A stretch of 12,008 bases of DNA from an uncultured Muribaculaceae bacterium (GCA_910579105.1 CAJTRT010000066.1:1-12008); one strand, 5' to 3'. Shown: positions 4,624 to 11,819, counted from the stretch's first letter. The notes: generated by a model not told the origin, from the sequence alone. Numbers and translations: made by a program.

Positions 4624-7600
4624 ATGGATATAAGGGAGCTGGAAGGGATTTTCCCGGGAAAGGCGCGGATAAAGGCGGTCGCGAAAGCCATTGAGCTGGC
4701 GAGGAAGAGCGCCGGAAACGGCGCCAGCGGCGTCGCGGAGGTGAGGGGGCTGGCGGGGAGCGCGGCGGCGATGCTGCTGGCGGCGCTGCCGGAGCAGGAC
4801 GCGCCCGTACTGGTCGCGGCGGCCGACCTCGACCAGGCGGGCTATCTATACCAGGACCTGGTGAAGCTGTTGGGGGACGGGGAACCGCAAAAGGTGATGT
4901 TCCTGCCGTCGGGCTACAAGCGCGACATACGCTACGGGCAGCCCGACCCTCCCCAGCAAATCCTCAGGACAGAGACCATATCGCGGTGGGGTGACCGGGA
5001 GGCGGCGAAAACACTGCGTTTCGTGGTGAGCTACCCGGAGGCGCTGGCCGAGAAGGTGGCGTCGCGTAAACTGCTGGAAGAGCATACTCTGCAACTCGCC
5101 GCGGGAAAGGAAATCAACCTCACCGAGACCTGCAAATGGTTGCGCGACAACGGGTTCAAGGAGGAGGATTATGTGTATGAGCCGGGGCATTTCGCCGTGC
5201 GCGGGTCGATACTCGACATCTTCGGCTACTCCAACGAGCTCCCCTACCGCGTCGACCTTTTCGGCGACGAGATAGAGTCGATCAGGACCTTCAACATCGA
5301 GACGCAGCTATCGGAAAAGAAAGTCGAGAGCGCGGTGATCACGGCCAACATGGCACAGGGAGCCGACGGCCGGGGGGAAAGCGTGCCCGACTTCATGCCG
5401 GAGGGGACGCTGGTTGCCACGGGTGACCCGGAATGGCTGCTGTCGCGGGTGGAGGCCGTGGCCGCGCAGAGCTTCTCGGCCTCGGCGGCATACAGCGGCG
5501 AGGGGGACTCCGACGCGATGAAAAACCTGGTCGACGCGGCGGCGTTCAGGGAGAAACTGCTGAGCTTCCCGATTCTGAAACTGAGCCTCGCGAGAGGGGG
5601 AGAGGGGGAAGCCGGAGAGGGAGGGAAAGCCGCTCGCCAGCGGCTCGCTCCACCCGACAGCAAGGAGGGGAGCGCAGGGGTTGACTTCCGATGCTCGCCG
5701 CAGGGGCTGTTCCACAAGAACTTCGACCTGTTAGGGGGGGCGTTTACGAAGCTGCTCGGGGAGGGATACAGGATCTACATCCTTTCGGACTCGGAGCAGC
5801 AGACGCGGCGCTTAGGGGATATTTTCGCCGAGAGGGGTGACAAAATCCCGTTCACGCCGGTGTTGGGGACGCTGCACGAGGGTTTCACGGACCACGCGCA
5901 GAAGCTGTGCCTGTTCACCGACCACCAGATTTTCGACCGCTTCCACAAATACACGCTCAAAAGCGAGCGGGCGCGGTCGGGGAAACTGGCGCTGTCGATC
6001 AAGGAGTTGCAGGCGATAGAGCCGGGGGACTACATCGTGCACTCGGACCACGGAGTCGGTAAGTTCGGAGGGCTGCTGCGCACGCAGGTCAACGGGACGA
6101 CGCAGGAGATGATCAAGCTCGTCTACAAGAACAACGACTGCATCTTCGTGTCGATCCACTCGCTGCACAAGTTAGCCAAATACCGGGGCAAGGAGGGGGT
6201 GGAGCCCACGATCAACAAGCTCGGCTCGGGAGCCTGGAACAAGCTCAAAGAGAAGACCAAGAACAAGTTAAAGGACATAGCGCGCGACCTTATAAAGCTC
6301 TACGCGGCGCGCAAGGAGGAGAAGGGGTTCCAGTTCTCGCCCGACTCCTACCTGCAACACGAGCTGGAGGCCTCGTTCATCTACGAGGACACCCCCGACC
6401 AGGTGACGGCCACGGCGGCGGTGAAGAAGGACATGGAGAGCCCGCGGCCGATGGACCGCCTGGTGTGCGGCGACGTTGGCTTCGGCAAGACCGAGGTGGC
6501 GATCCGGGCGGCGTTCAAGGCCGCGACCGACGGGAAGCAGACGGCGGTGTTGGTGCCGACGACGGTGCTCGCCTACCAGCACTACAACACCTTCCGCGAG
6601 CGCCTGGCCGACTTCCCCGTGAGGATCGACTACCTTTCCAGGGCCCGCAGCGCCAAGCAGTCGAAAGAGATTCTCAAAGACTTAGGGGAAGGGAAAATCG
6701 ACATACTCATAGGGACGCACCGCATCGTGGGCAAGGACGTGAGGTTCAAGGACCTGGGGCTGCTGGTCGTTGACGAGGAGCAGAAGTTCGGGGTCGCCGT
6801 CAAGGAGAAGCTGAAACAGATGAAGGTGAACGTGGACACCCTCACGATGTCGGCCACGCCGATTCCGCGCACGTTGCAGTTCTCGCTTATGGGGGCGCGC
6901 GACCTCAGCTCCATCACCACCCCGCCGGCCAACCGTTACCCCATCCTGACGTCGGTGAACACCCTCGACGACGACATCCTTGCCGAGGCGGTGAACTTCG
7001 AGCTGTCGCGCAACGGGCAGGTATTCATCGTGAACCACCGCATCGAGGGGCTTTACCAGCTCGAGGCCATGCTGAAACGGGTCGTTCCGGACGCCCGGAC
7101 GCTGGTGGCCCACGGGCAGATGCCCCCCGACAAGCTGGAGCAGGCGATTCTCGACTTCACCAACCACGAATACGACATACTCCTGGCCACCACCATAATA
7201 GAGAGCGGCATAGACATGCCGAACGTCAACACCATAATAGTGAACAACGCGCAGAACTTCGGCCTCAGCGAGCTTCACCAGCTCCGCGGGCGCGTGGGGC
7301 GGTCGTCGAAGAAAGCGTTCTGCTACCTGATGGTGCCCCCCGGCAACCCCCTCAGCCCTGTGGCGCGCAGGAGGCTCCAGGCTATCGAGAGCTTCTCCGA
7401 CCTCGGTTCCGGCATCCACATCGCGATGCAGGACCTCGACATCCGCGGCGCCGGGAACCTTCTGGGAGCCGAACAGAGCGGCTTCATAGCCGACCTCGGT
7501 TACGAGACCTACCAGAAAATCCTCAAAGAGGCCATGACAGAGCTGCGCACGCAGGAGTTCGCCTCGACCTTCGCCGAAGAGGATGACGCGGCCGGAGTCG

Positions 7601-8085
7601 AGGGGCAGGACTTCGTGGCCGACACGGTGGTGGAGAGCGACATGGAGCTGCTGCTGCCGGCGCTCTATGTGCCGCAGGAGAGCGAGCGCATCAACCTCTA
7701 CCGGGAACTCGACGCGATGGAGCGCGACGAGGATGTGGAGCGCTTCCTGTCGCGGCTGACCGACCGCTTCGGCCCCGTGCCGCCGGAGGCTATGGAACTC
7801 GCGCGCGTCCCCCGGCTGCGGCGGCTGGCGCGGCGGCTCGGAATCGAGAAAGTGGCGCTGAAAGGGGGGCTTATGTACCTCTACTTCGTCGACGACACGA
7901 ACGAAGCCTACTACCAGTCGGCGGCTTTCGGGCGGATAGTGAGCTACTTGCAGAAGAACCCGCAGCGGGTGAAAATCCGCACCAACCCGACAACGGGTCG
8001 GCGCTCGTTCTCCATCGCGGCAGTGCCGACGGTGGAGGCCGCCGCTGCCATCCTCGACGAAATCAGGAACCTGCCGGTGTCGTGA
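4624..8085 (+). CDS. mfd: Transcription-repair coupling factor Mfd
   Basis: Cytoplasmic ATP-driven translocase that displaces RNA polymerase stalled at DNA lesions and recruits UvrA for nucleotide excision repair. At 1153 aa it is full length. Domains in order: UvrB-like N-terminal module (about 1-320), middle linker, RNA-polymerase-interacting/CarD-like domain (about 455-540, with PGDYIVHSDHGVGKFGG), RecA-like helicase domains with Walker A GDVGFGKTE (616-624), Walker B DEEQ (717-720), motif III SATPIPRTL (743-751) and motif VI QLRGRVGR (886-893), then the C-terminal TRCF domain (about 1010-1153). The start at ATG 4624 gives a plausible N-terminus and no better one is seen. Residues about 323-351 (LARGGEGEAGEGGKAARQRL and on) are a Gly/Ala/Arg-rich insertion between the UvrB-like module and the conserved VDFRCSPQ segment, encoded in part by a family B repeat. 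The helicase core is intact, so the gene should be functional. Confidence 0.97.
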   Translation: MDIRELEGIFPGKARIKAVAKAIELARKSAGNGASGVAEVRGLAGSAAAMLLAALPEQDAPVLVAAADLDQAGYLYQDLVKLLGDGEPQKVMFLPSGYKRDIRYGQPDPPQQILRTETISRWGDREAAKTLRFVVSYPEALAEKVASRKLLEEHTLQLAAGKEINLTETCKWLRDNGFKEEDYVYEPGHFAVRGSILDIFGYSNELPYRVDLFGDEIESIRTFNIETQLSEKKVESAVITANMAQGADGRGESVPDFMPEGTLVATGDPEWLLSRVEAVAAQSFSASAAYSGEGDSDAMKNLVDAAAFREKLLSFPILKLSLARGGEGEAGEGGKAARQRLAPPDSKEGSAGVDFRCSPQGLFHKNFDLLGGAFTKLLGEGYRIYILSDSEQQTRRLGDIFAERGDKIPFTPVLGTLHEGFTDHAQKLCLFTDHQIFDRFHKYTLKSERARSGKLALSIKELQAIEPGDYIVHSDHGVGKFGGLLRTQVNGTTQEMIKLVYKNNDCIFVSIHSLHKLAKYRGKEGVEPTINKLGSGAWNKLKEKTKNKLKDIARDLIKLYAARKEEKGFQFSPDSYLQHELEASFIYEDTPDQVTATAAVKKDMESPRPMDRLVCGDVGFGKTEVAIRAAFKAATDGKQTAVLVPTTVLAYQHYNTFRERLADFPVRIDYLSRARSAKQSKEILKDLGEGKIDILIGTHRIVGKDVRFKDLGLLVVDEEQKFGVAVKEKLKQMKVNVDTLTMSATPIPRTLQFSLMGARDLSSITTPPANRYPILTSVNTLDDDILAEAVNFELSRNGQVFIVNHRIEGLYQLEAMLKRVVPDARTLVAHGQMPPDKLEQAILDFTNHEYDILLATTIIESGIDMPNVNTIIVNNAQNFGLSELHQLRGRVGRSSKKAFCYLMVPPGNPLSPVARRRLQAIESFSDLGSGIHIAMQDLDIRGAGNLLGAEQSGFIADLGYETYQKILKEAMTELRTQEFASTFAEEDDAAGVEGQDFVADTVVESDMELLLPALYVPQESERINLYRELDAMERDEDVERFLSRLTDRFGPVPPEAMELARVPRLRRLARRLGIEKVALKGGLMYLYFVDDTNEAYYQSAAFGRIVSYLQKNPQRVKIRTNPTTGRRSFSIAAVPTVEAAAAILDEIRNLPVS
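5623..5660 (+). repeat. Family B palindromic element, copy 4 (inside mfd)
   Basis: GGGAAAGCCGCTCGC ... CTCCACCCGACAG; AGCCG and CGGCT arms pair. It is read in frame as GKAARQRLAPPDS, a different frame from the copy in the hydrolase. It is preceded by a GA-rich low-complexity run (about 5592-5622). Confidence 0.82.
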
Positions 8086-8109
8086 ACAACGGAGAGGGGG
8101 AGGTTGTTA

Positions 8110-8118
8110 TTATTTTGC
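8110..8118 (+). promoter_or_regulatory. Possible internal promoter of the rubrerythrin gene
   Basis: TTATTTTGC differs from the -7 consensus TAnnTTTGC at one base and lies in the short AT-rich gap between mfd and the rubrerythrin ATG. No TTTG is seen about 20 nt upstream, so this is weak. Confidence 0.3.
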
Positions 8119-8144
8119 TTAAAGAGAATCAACAACCTACCGAA

Positions 8145-8720
8145 ATGAAAAATATCAAAGGAACAGAAACCGAAAAGAACCTGCTGAAATCGTTCGCGGG
8201 CGAATCGCAGGCGCGTAACCGCTACACCATCTTCGCCGAAGTAGCCCGCAAGGAGGGTTACGAGGAGATCGCCGCCATCTTCATGGAGACCGCGGAGCAG
8301 GAACTGATTCACGCCAAACGCTTCTTCTCGATGCTCGACGAGGGGATGCTGGAGATTACAGCCGCCTACCCCGCCGGCCCCGTGGGCGACACCAGGCGCA
8401 ACCTGGCGGAAGCCGCGGCCGGGGAGCACGAGGAGTGGTCGGACCTCTACGCGTCGTTCGCCGTGACGGCCGAGCAGGAAGGGTTCCCCGCCATCGCCGC
8501 CCTCTACCGCAACATATCGGGCGTGGAGAAATTCCACGAGGCGCGCTACCGCAGGCTGCTCGAACGGGTGGAGACCGGCACTTTCTTCACCTCCGACGAC
8601 CCGGAGACCACCTGGCAGTGCCGCTACTGCGGCTACGTCACCAAGGGGAAGGACGCTCCGAAAGGATGCCCCGTGTGCGGCAAGCCCCAGGGCTTCTTCC
8701 AGAAGTACTACGGGGAATAA
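8145..8720 (+). CDS. rbr: Rubrerythrin
   Basis: Cytoplasmic non-haem iron peroxidase that reduces hydrogen peroxide to water in anaerobes, taking electrons through its rubredoxin domain. The 191-aa length matches the classic form. N-terminal ferritin-like diiron domain with the expected ligands at nearly canonical positions: Glu20, Glu53, His56, Glu94, Glu97, Glu128 and His131. The C-terminal rubredoxin domain has Cys159/Cys162 (CRYC) and Cys175/Cys178 (CPVC). The ATG at 8145 is preferred because MKNIKGTETEKNLL is the family N-terminus; an upstream GTG at 8082 overlaps the mfd stop and adds 21 unlikely residues. It lies 59 nt after mfd on the same strand and could be read through from it, though a local promoter is possible. 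It supports an anaerobic host. Confidence 0.96.
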   Translation: MKNIKGTETEKNLLKSFAGESQARNRYTIFAEVARKEGYEEIAAIFMETAEQELIHAKRFFSMLDEGMLEITAAYPAGPVGDTRRNLAEAAAGEHEEWSDLYASFAVTAEQEGFPAIAALYRNISGVEKFHEARYRRLLERVETGTFFTSDDPETTWQCRYCGYVTKGKDAPKGCPVCGKPQGFFQKYYGE

Positions 8721-8763
8721 GCAGAACGCGGCCATACCCGCCAGGCAATAACTGACCAAGCCA

Positions 8764-8786
8764 TACGCGGCACGCCGCGTCCCTAC
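8764..8786 (+). repeat. Family A palindromic element, copy 4
   Basis: Exact consensus copy forming the left arm of the inverted pair between the rubrerythrin and dehydrogenase genes. Confidence 0.88.
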
Positions 8787-8817
8787 ATACAACCGGTCTC
8801 CGTGGTTGGATTCCGGT

Positions 8818-8840
8818 GTAGGGACGCGGCGTGCCGCGTA
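8818..8840 (-). repeat. Family A palindromic element, copy 5
   Basis: Exact consensus copy in reverse orientation, forming the right arm of the inverted pair. Confidence 0.88.
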
Positions 8841-8883
8841 TGGCTTGAAATCGACAGCCTTGCGCAGGGCAAACCGAGGATTT

Positions 8884-9639
8884 TCAGCTGTGGTTGCCGA
8901 GCTTCCAGTCGGGGAGGCGCAGCCGTGTCCAAACGGGGCCTGGGAGGAGGCGCCACAGGGCGCGGACCACGCGCCAGCGCCAGTCGACGGTGGCGACGGG
9001 GCGCCCTTTCAGCACGGCCTCTACAACCAGGCGGGAGGCGCGGTCCGGCGCCATGGCCAGCGGATAGGAGGAGTGGGCGCCGGGCAGAAGGGAGGTCAGC
9101 ACCCAGCCCGGGCGGATATCGGTGACTTTCAGCGGGAGGCCGAGGGTATGTGCGCGCTGGCGCATGGCTTGCAGATAGTGCTGCTGGTAGGCCTTCGAGG
9201 CGGAATAGGAGGCGAGGGTGCCGATTCCCATGGTTCCGGCGACGGAGGTGACGGCCGCGATCTGCCCGCAGCGGCCGGAGGAGGCGAAGTACGCCCAGGC
9301 GGCATCCATCATGCGTGTGAAGCCATCGACATTTGTCGCGGCGGTGCGGAGGTCTGAATCCGGGAGGAAGCCAGGATTGTCGAAGCCGATACCGGCGACG
9401 TGGAAGTAGACATTCATGCCCCCGAGACGCTCCGCCAGGCGCCCGAGAGCGGCGGGAGCCTCGGAAGAGGTAATATCGAGCCGCTCGCACAGGATGTTTT
9501 CTGGAAATTCCAGGCACAACTTTTCAAGGGAGGCGATGTCGCGGGCCGCGGTGCCGACGCGCCAGCCCATTGAGGCGAAAGCGCGGGCGGCATAGAGGCC
9601 GATGCCGGAGCTTGCGCCGACAATCACGATTCTTTTCAT
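8884..9639 (-). CDS. Short-chain dehydrogenase/reductase (SDR)
   Basis: Probable cytoplasmic NAD(P)-dependent oxidoreductase of the classical SDR superfamily, 251 aa, a standard length. Seen: the cofactor motif GASSGIG (8-14), Asp55 in the LDI segment near the adenine site, the active-site Asn103 (NVDG), Ser132, Tyr145 and Lys149 (YSASK). The usual NNAG motif reads HVAG (80-83), a variant that keeps the AG. The PGWV segment (177-180) matches the typical PG motif after the last core strand. The C-terminus (about 215-251) is rich in Trp, Arg and Leu and may lie against a membrane or hydrophobic partner. The substrate is not evident. ATG 9639 puts the glycine motif at the correct distance from the N-terminus. 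It is transcribed in the same direction as dnaX with a 194-nt gap full of repeats, and converges with the rubrerythrin gene. Confidence 0.9.
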   Translation of the reverse strand: MKRIVIVGASSGIGLYAARAFASMGWRVGTAARDIASLEKLCLEFPENILCERLDITSSEAPAALGRLAERLGGMNVYFHVAGIGFDNPGFLPDSDLRTAATNVDGFTRMMDAAWAYFASSGRCGQIAAVTSVAGTMGIGTLASYSASKAYQQHYLQAMRQRAHTLGLPLKVTDIRPGWVLTSLLPGAHSSYPLAMAPDRASRLVVEAVLKGRPVATVDWRWRVVRALWRLLPGPVWTRLRLPDWKLGNHS

Positions 9640-9660
9640 TGGGGTGAGGGGGGATTAAAG

Positions 9661-9698
9661 GGGAAAGAGCGCTCGCTGAAGCTCGCGCAACCCGACAG
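9661..9698 (+). repeat. Family B palindromic element, copy 5
   Basis: GGGAAAGAGCGCTCGC ... GCGCAACCCGACAG, with centre TCGCTGAAGCTCGC as in the copy at 1269-1306. It begins 21 nt upstream of the SDR start codon, so it falls in that gene's leader. Confidence 0.7.
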
Positions 9699-9715
9699 GA
9701 CTTGCGGGTGAATCA

Positions 9716-9738
9716 TACGCGGCACGCCGCGTCCCTAC
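9716..9738 (+). repeat. Family A palindromic element, copy 6
   Basis: Exact consensus copy, 17 nt after a family B copy and preceded by ATCA. It forms a loose inverted pair with the variant copy at 9796-9818. Confidence 0.88.
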
Positions 9739-9795
9739 AAGCGGGAGAACGGCAACTTTATGGAAACGGCGACCTCAGGGAAGAGGCGACCACGG

Positions 9796-9818
9796 GTAGG
9801 GACGCGACACATCGCGTC
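9796..9818 (-). repeat. Family A element, copy 7 (variant), hairpin at the dnaX 3' end
   Basis: GTAGGGACGCGACACATCGC and three further bases. Compared with the consensus, one arm pair changes from G-C to A-T on both sides, which keeps the stem. The result is a perfect 8-bp stem GGACGCGA/TCGCGTCC with loop CACA (9800-9819). It lies 14 nt past the dnaX stop codon on the minus strand and may mark the transcript end, although no T-run follows. Confidence 0.7.
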
Positions 9819-9833
9819 CGGGATGGCAGGGAA

Positions 9834-11702
9834 TCAGAGGCTGAGCCGCAGGGTGCGGATGAAGTCGGCGGTCTGGGGATGGGTCTCAACGAGGTGGGCC
9901 AGGAGGTCGCGGTCGTTCCAGGCGGTCGGGGCGAGAGCCTTGTCGGAGACCGTCAGGCGCAGCTCTATGAAATCGTTGGCGAGTTCCGAGCGGAGCTGGC
10001 GCAGGAGTTCGGGCATCTCGGCGGTCAGCAGCTCGACCTGCCCCTGGTTCTCGACTGTGACGGTGAACAGCTCGGCTTGGGGATTCTGCCTGGCTGGGAC
10101 CGACTGGCGCATTGTGTTGACCAGCAGGTGCTGCCTGGGGCGCTCGGCGGCATAGCGGCTCCATATGGCGAGGAGGGCGTCGTCGGCAAACGGTTGCCTG
10201 TTGACCCTCGGTGCCGCGGCCTGCTCGGTCGCGGCCTGTTCGGCGGGCGTCCTGTCGGCCAGGGCGTCGCGCATCGAGGGAGTGTGGCTCAGCCGCGGGC
10301 CGGGGCGGCGCTGTGAGGCCGGAACCGGGGACGAGGAGACAGACAGGGACGGGGAAGCCGCTCGCCGCGGCTCGTTCAACCCGACGGCCCCTGGTTGCAG
10401 GGACGCGGCGTGCCGCGTATGATCCGCCAGGGTGGCCTGTTGGTTTGCGGCTTGTTGGTTTTCCTCTTTTACGCGGCACGCCGCGTCCCTACTCGCAGGC
10501 GCGCCCCCGAAAACAGGAGAGGACTGGGGAACGGAAGCGGAGGGAGAGGCCGGCTCGATTTTCTTTATCACGCGCCCCTCCCCGGAGCCGTCAGAGATGG
10601 GGGAGGGGCCGGTTAGTTGGCACAGCCTGATGAGCAGCAGCTCTACAAGGAATGTCTTGGAGGAGGAGGCTCGGTAGGCCATGTCGGCCTCGTTGCAGAG
10701 GCTCATGGCAGAGTAGAAGAACTCCGGGTCGAGGAGAGCGCCCTGGGCGGCCATAGCGGCGCGGGTCTCGTCGTCGGTGTCGAGCAGGGATAGCGTCTTC
10801 GGCTCGCGGGCCACCATGAGGTCGCGGAGGTAGGAGGCGAGGCCGTTGACGAAGAAGAGGGAGTCGAAGCCGCGGTCGCGCACCTCCTTGTAGACCAGCA
10901 GGGCCGCCGGGACGTCGCCGGCACGGAAAGCGTCGAACAGACGCGAGTAATATCGCTCGTCGAGCACGTTCAGAGCCTCCACCGCCGACCGGTAGGTTAT
11001 GTCGCCCCGGGAGGATGCAGCGACCTGGTCGAAGATCGACAGCGCGTCGCGCATCGCGCCGTCGGCCTTGCGGGCGATCACTCCGAGGGCGGGGCGCTCG
11101 GCCTTTATCCCCTCGCTCTGGGCGACATACGCGAGATGGTCGGTTATGTCGCCGACGGTGATGCGGGCGAAGTCGTAGATCTGGCACCGCGAGAGGATGG
11201 TGGGGATGATCTTGTGTTTCTCGGTGGTGGCCAGGATGAAGATGACGTAGGATGGCGGTTCCTCGAGGGTTTTGAGGAAGGCGTTGAAGGCCGCGGAGGA
11301 GAGCATGTGTACCTCGTCGATGATGAACACGCGGTACTTCCCCTCCGTCGGGGGAATCTGCACCTGGTCGGTCAGAGAGCGGATGTCCTCCACGCCGTTG
11401 TTCGAGGCGGCGTCAAGCTCGATGATGTTCAGCGAGCGGTTCTCGTTGAACGCCCGGCAGGAGGGGCACTCGTTGCAGGGATCGCCGTCGGGCGTGGGGT
11501 TGGCGCAGTTGATAGATTTCGCGAAGATTCGGGCGCAGGAGGTCTTTCCCACCCCGCGGGATCCGCAGAAGAGGTACGCGTGGGCCAGCCTGTCGGTGGC
11601 GATGGCGTTGCGGAGCGTCGCGGTGAGGGCCTTCTGGCCGACCACCGACGAGAACGTCGACGGGCGGTACTTGCGGGCCGATACGATATATTTTTCTTCC
11701 AT
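9834..11702 (-). CDS. dnaX: DNA polymerase III clamp-loader subunit gamma/tau
   Basis: ATPase subunit of the replicative clamp loader; it loads the beta clamp and, as tau, holds polymerase cores together. The ATG at 11702 (622 aa) gives MEEKYIVSARKYRPSTF, the family N-terminus; an upstream in-frame ATG at 11786 lies before the likely promoter. Seen: Walker A GSRGVGKT (47-54), four zinc-binding cysteines (66, 76, 79, 82), Walker B DEVH (129-132), sensor ATT segment (158-160), SRC arginine-finger motif (171-173), and domain III up to about 364. Residues about 365-500 form a low-complexity Pro/Ser/Ala/Gln linker, in which family A and B repeats encode ASRDAACRVK (403-412), DHTRHAASLQ (427-436) and NEPRRAASPS (443-452). 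The C-terminal region (about 507-622) resembles the tau-like domain of Bacteroidota DnaX. No clear frameshift site for a short gamma form was found. Confidence 0.95.
   Translation of the reverse strand: MEEKYIVSARKYRPSTFSSVVGQKALTATLRNAIATDRLAHAYLFCGSRGVGKTSCARIFAKSINCANPTPDGDPCNECPSCRAFNENRSLNIIELDAASNNGVEDIRSLTDQVQIPPTEGKYRVFIIDEVHMLSSAAFNAFLKTLEEPPSYVIFILATTEKHKIIPTILSRCQIYDFARITVGDITDHLAYVAQSEGIKAERPALGVIARKADGAMRDALSIFDQVAASSRGDITYRSAVEALNVLDERYYSRLFDAFRAGDVPAALLVYKEVRDRGFDSLFFVNGLASYLRDLMVAREPKTLSLLDTDDETRAAMAAQGALLDPEFFYSAMSLCNEADMAYRASSSKTFLVELLLIRLCQLTGPSPISDGSGEGRVIKKIEPASPSASVPQSSPVFGGAPASRDAACRVKEENQQAANQQATLADHTRHAASLQPGAVGLNEPRRAASPSLSVSSSPVPASQRRPGPRLSHTPSMRDALADRTPAEQAATEQAAAPRVNRQPFADDALLAIWSRYAAERPRQHLLVNTMRQSVPARQNPQAELFTVTVENQGQVELLTAEMPELLRQLRSELANDFIELRLTVSDKALAPTAWNDRDLLAHLVETHPQTADFIRTLRLSL
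10351..10387 (+). repeat. Family B palindromic element, copy 6 (inside dnaX, antisense)
   Basis: GGGGAAGCCGCTCGC ... TCAACCCGACGG with arms AGCCGC/GCGGCT. It has the same + orientation as all other B copies although dnaX is on the minus strand. It is translated on the minus strand as VGLNEPRRAASP. Confidence 0.8.
10397..10419 (-). repeat. Family A palindromic element, copy 8 (inside dnaX)
   Basis: One base off consensus (GCAGGG instead of GTAGGG at the tail). It lies 9 nt from the B copy and is translated in dnaX as TRHAASLQ. Confidence 0.86.
10470..10492 (+). repeat. Family A palindromic element, copy 9 (inside dnaX)
   Basis: Exact consensus copy in the opposite orientation to the one at 10397-10419, 50 nt away. 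It is translated in dnaX as SRDAACRV, a different frame from the other copy. Confidence 0.88.
10574..10609. repeat. GC-rich palindrome in the dnaX linker
   Basis: Arms GCCCCTCCCC (10574-10583) and GGGGAGGGGC (10600-10609) pair perfectly over 10 bp. It encodes PSPISDGSGEGR right after the end of DnaX domain III. It may be a third kind of inserted palindrome, but it is the only copy here. Confidence 0.6.
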
Positions 11703-11753
11703 AAAGGGGAGCGCTGGGGCCTCGCGCGTGACAATAGTTAAGGCGGCCCCAAC

Positions 11754-11787
11754 GCAAAGGTAGCAAAAAAAGAGGGGAGGGAGCAAT
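11754..11787 (-). promoter_or_regulatory. Promoter of dnaX
   Basis: On the minus strand TACCTTTGC (11762 down to 11754) matches the Bacteroidota -7 box TAnnTTTGC exactly. ATTG at 11787-11784, 21 nt upstream, is a fair -33 element. Transcription would start near 11748, giving a leader of about 45 nt. This supports the dnaX start at 11702. Confidence 0.6.
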
Positions 11788-11819
11788 AATTAGAATTTGT
11801 TAACGTTATAGAGAGGAAA

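Larger units (their letters stand above)
8757..8847. repeat. 31-bp perfect inverted repeat made of two family A copies (REPIN-like)
   Basis: Arms 8757-8787 and 8817-8847 are exact reverse complements, 29 nt apart. Each arm holds a full family A element (8764-8786 forward, 8818-8840 reverse) and the identity extends beyond it (CAAGCCA on the outer side, one A on the inner side). The RNA would form a 31-bp hairpin on either strand. It lies between convergent genes, 36 nt after each stop codon (8720 and 8884), so it could end or protect both transcripts. Confidence 0.9.
9640..9833. other. Repeat-rich gap between dnaX and the SDR gene
   Basis: Holds one family B copy (9661-9698) and two family A copies (9716-9738, 9796-9818). 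No gene and no TAnnTTTG box on the minus strand is seen, so the SDR gene may be read through from dnaX. Confidence 0.5.

Noticed and set aside
9702..10316. 204-codon plus-strand frame over the dnaX 3' end
   Set aside because: It starts inside a family A repeat and runs antisense to the conserved C-terminus of dnaX.
10540..10575. Programmed frameshift site in dnaX for a short gamma form
   Set aside because: The A-rich stretch (ATAAAGAAAATCG on the coding strand) near the end of domain III is not a proper slippery heptamer such as A AAA AAG, and no dedicated stem directly after it is convincing.
11791..11799. Plus-strand promoter for the sugar transferase (TAGAATTTG)
   Set aside because: One base too long for TAnnTTTG and no TTTG about 20 nt upstream; the real promoter is not identified.
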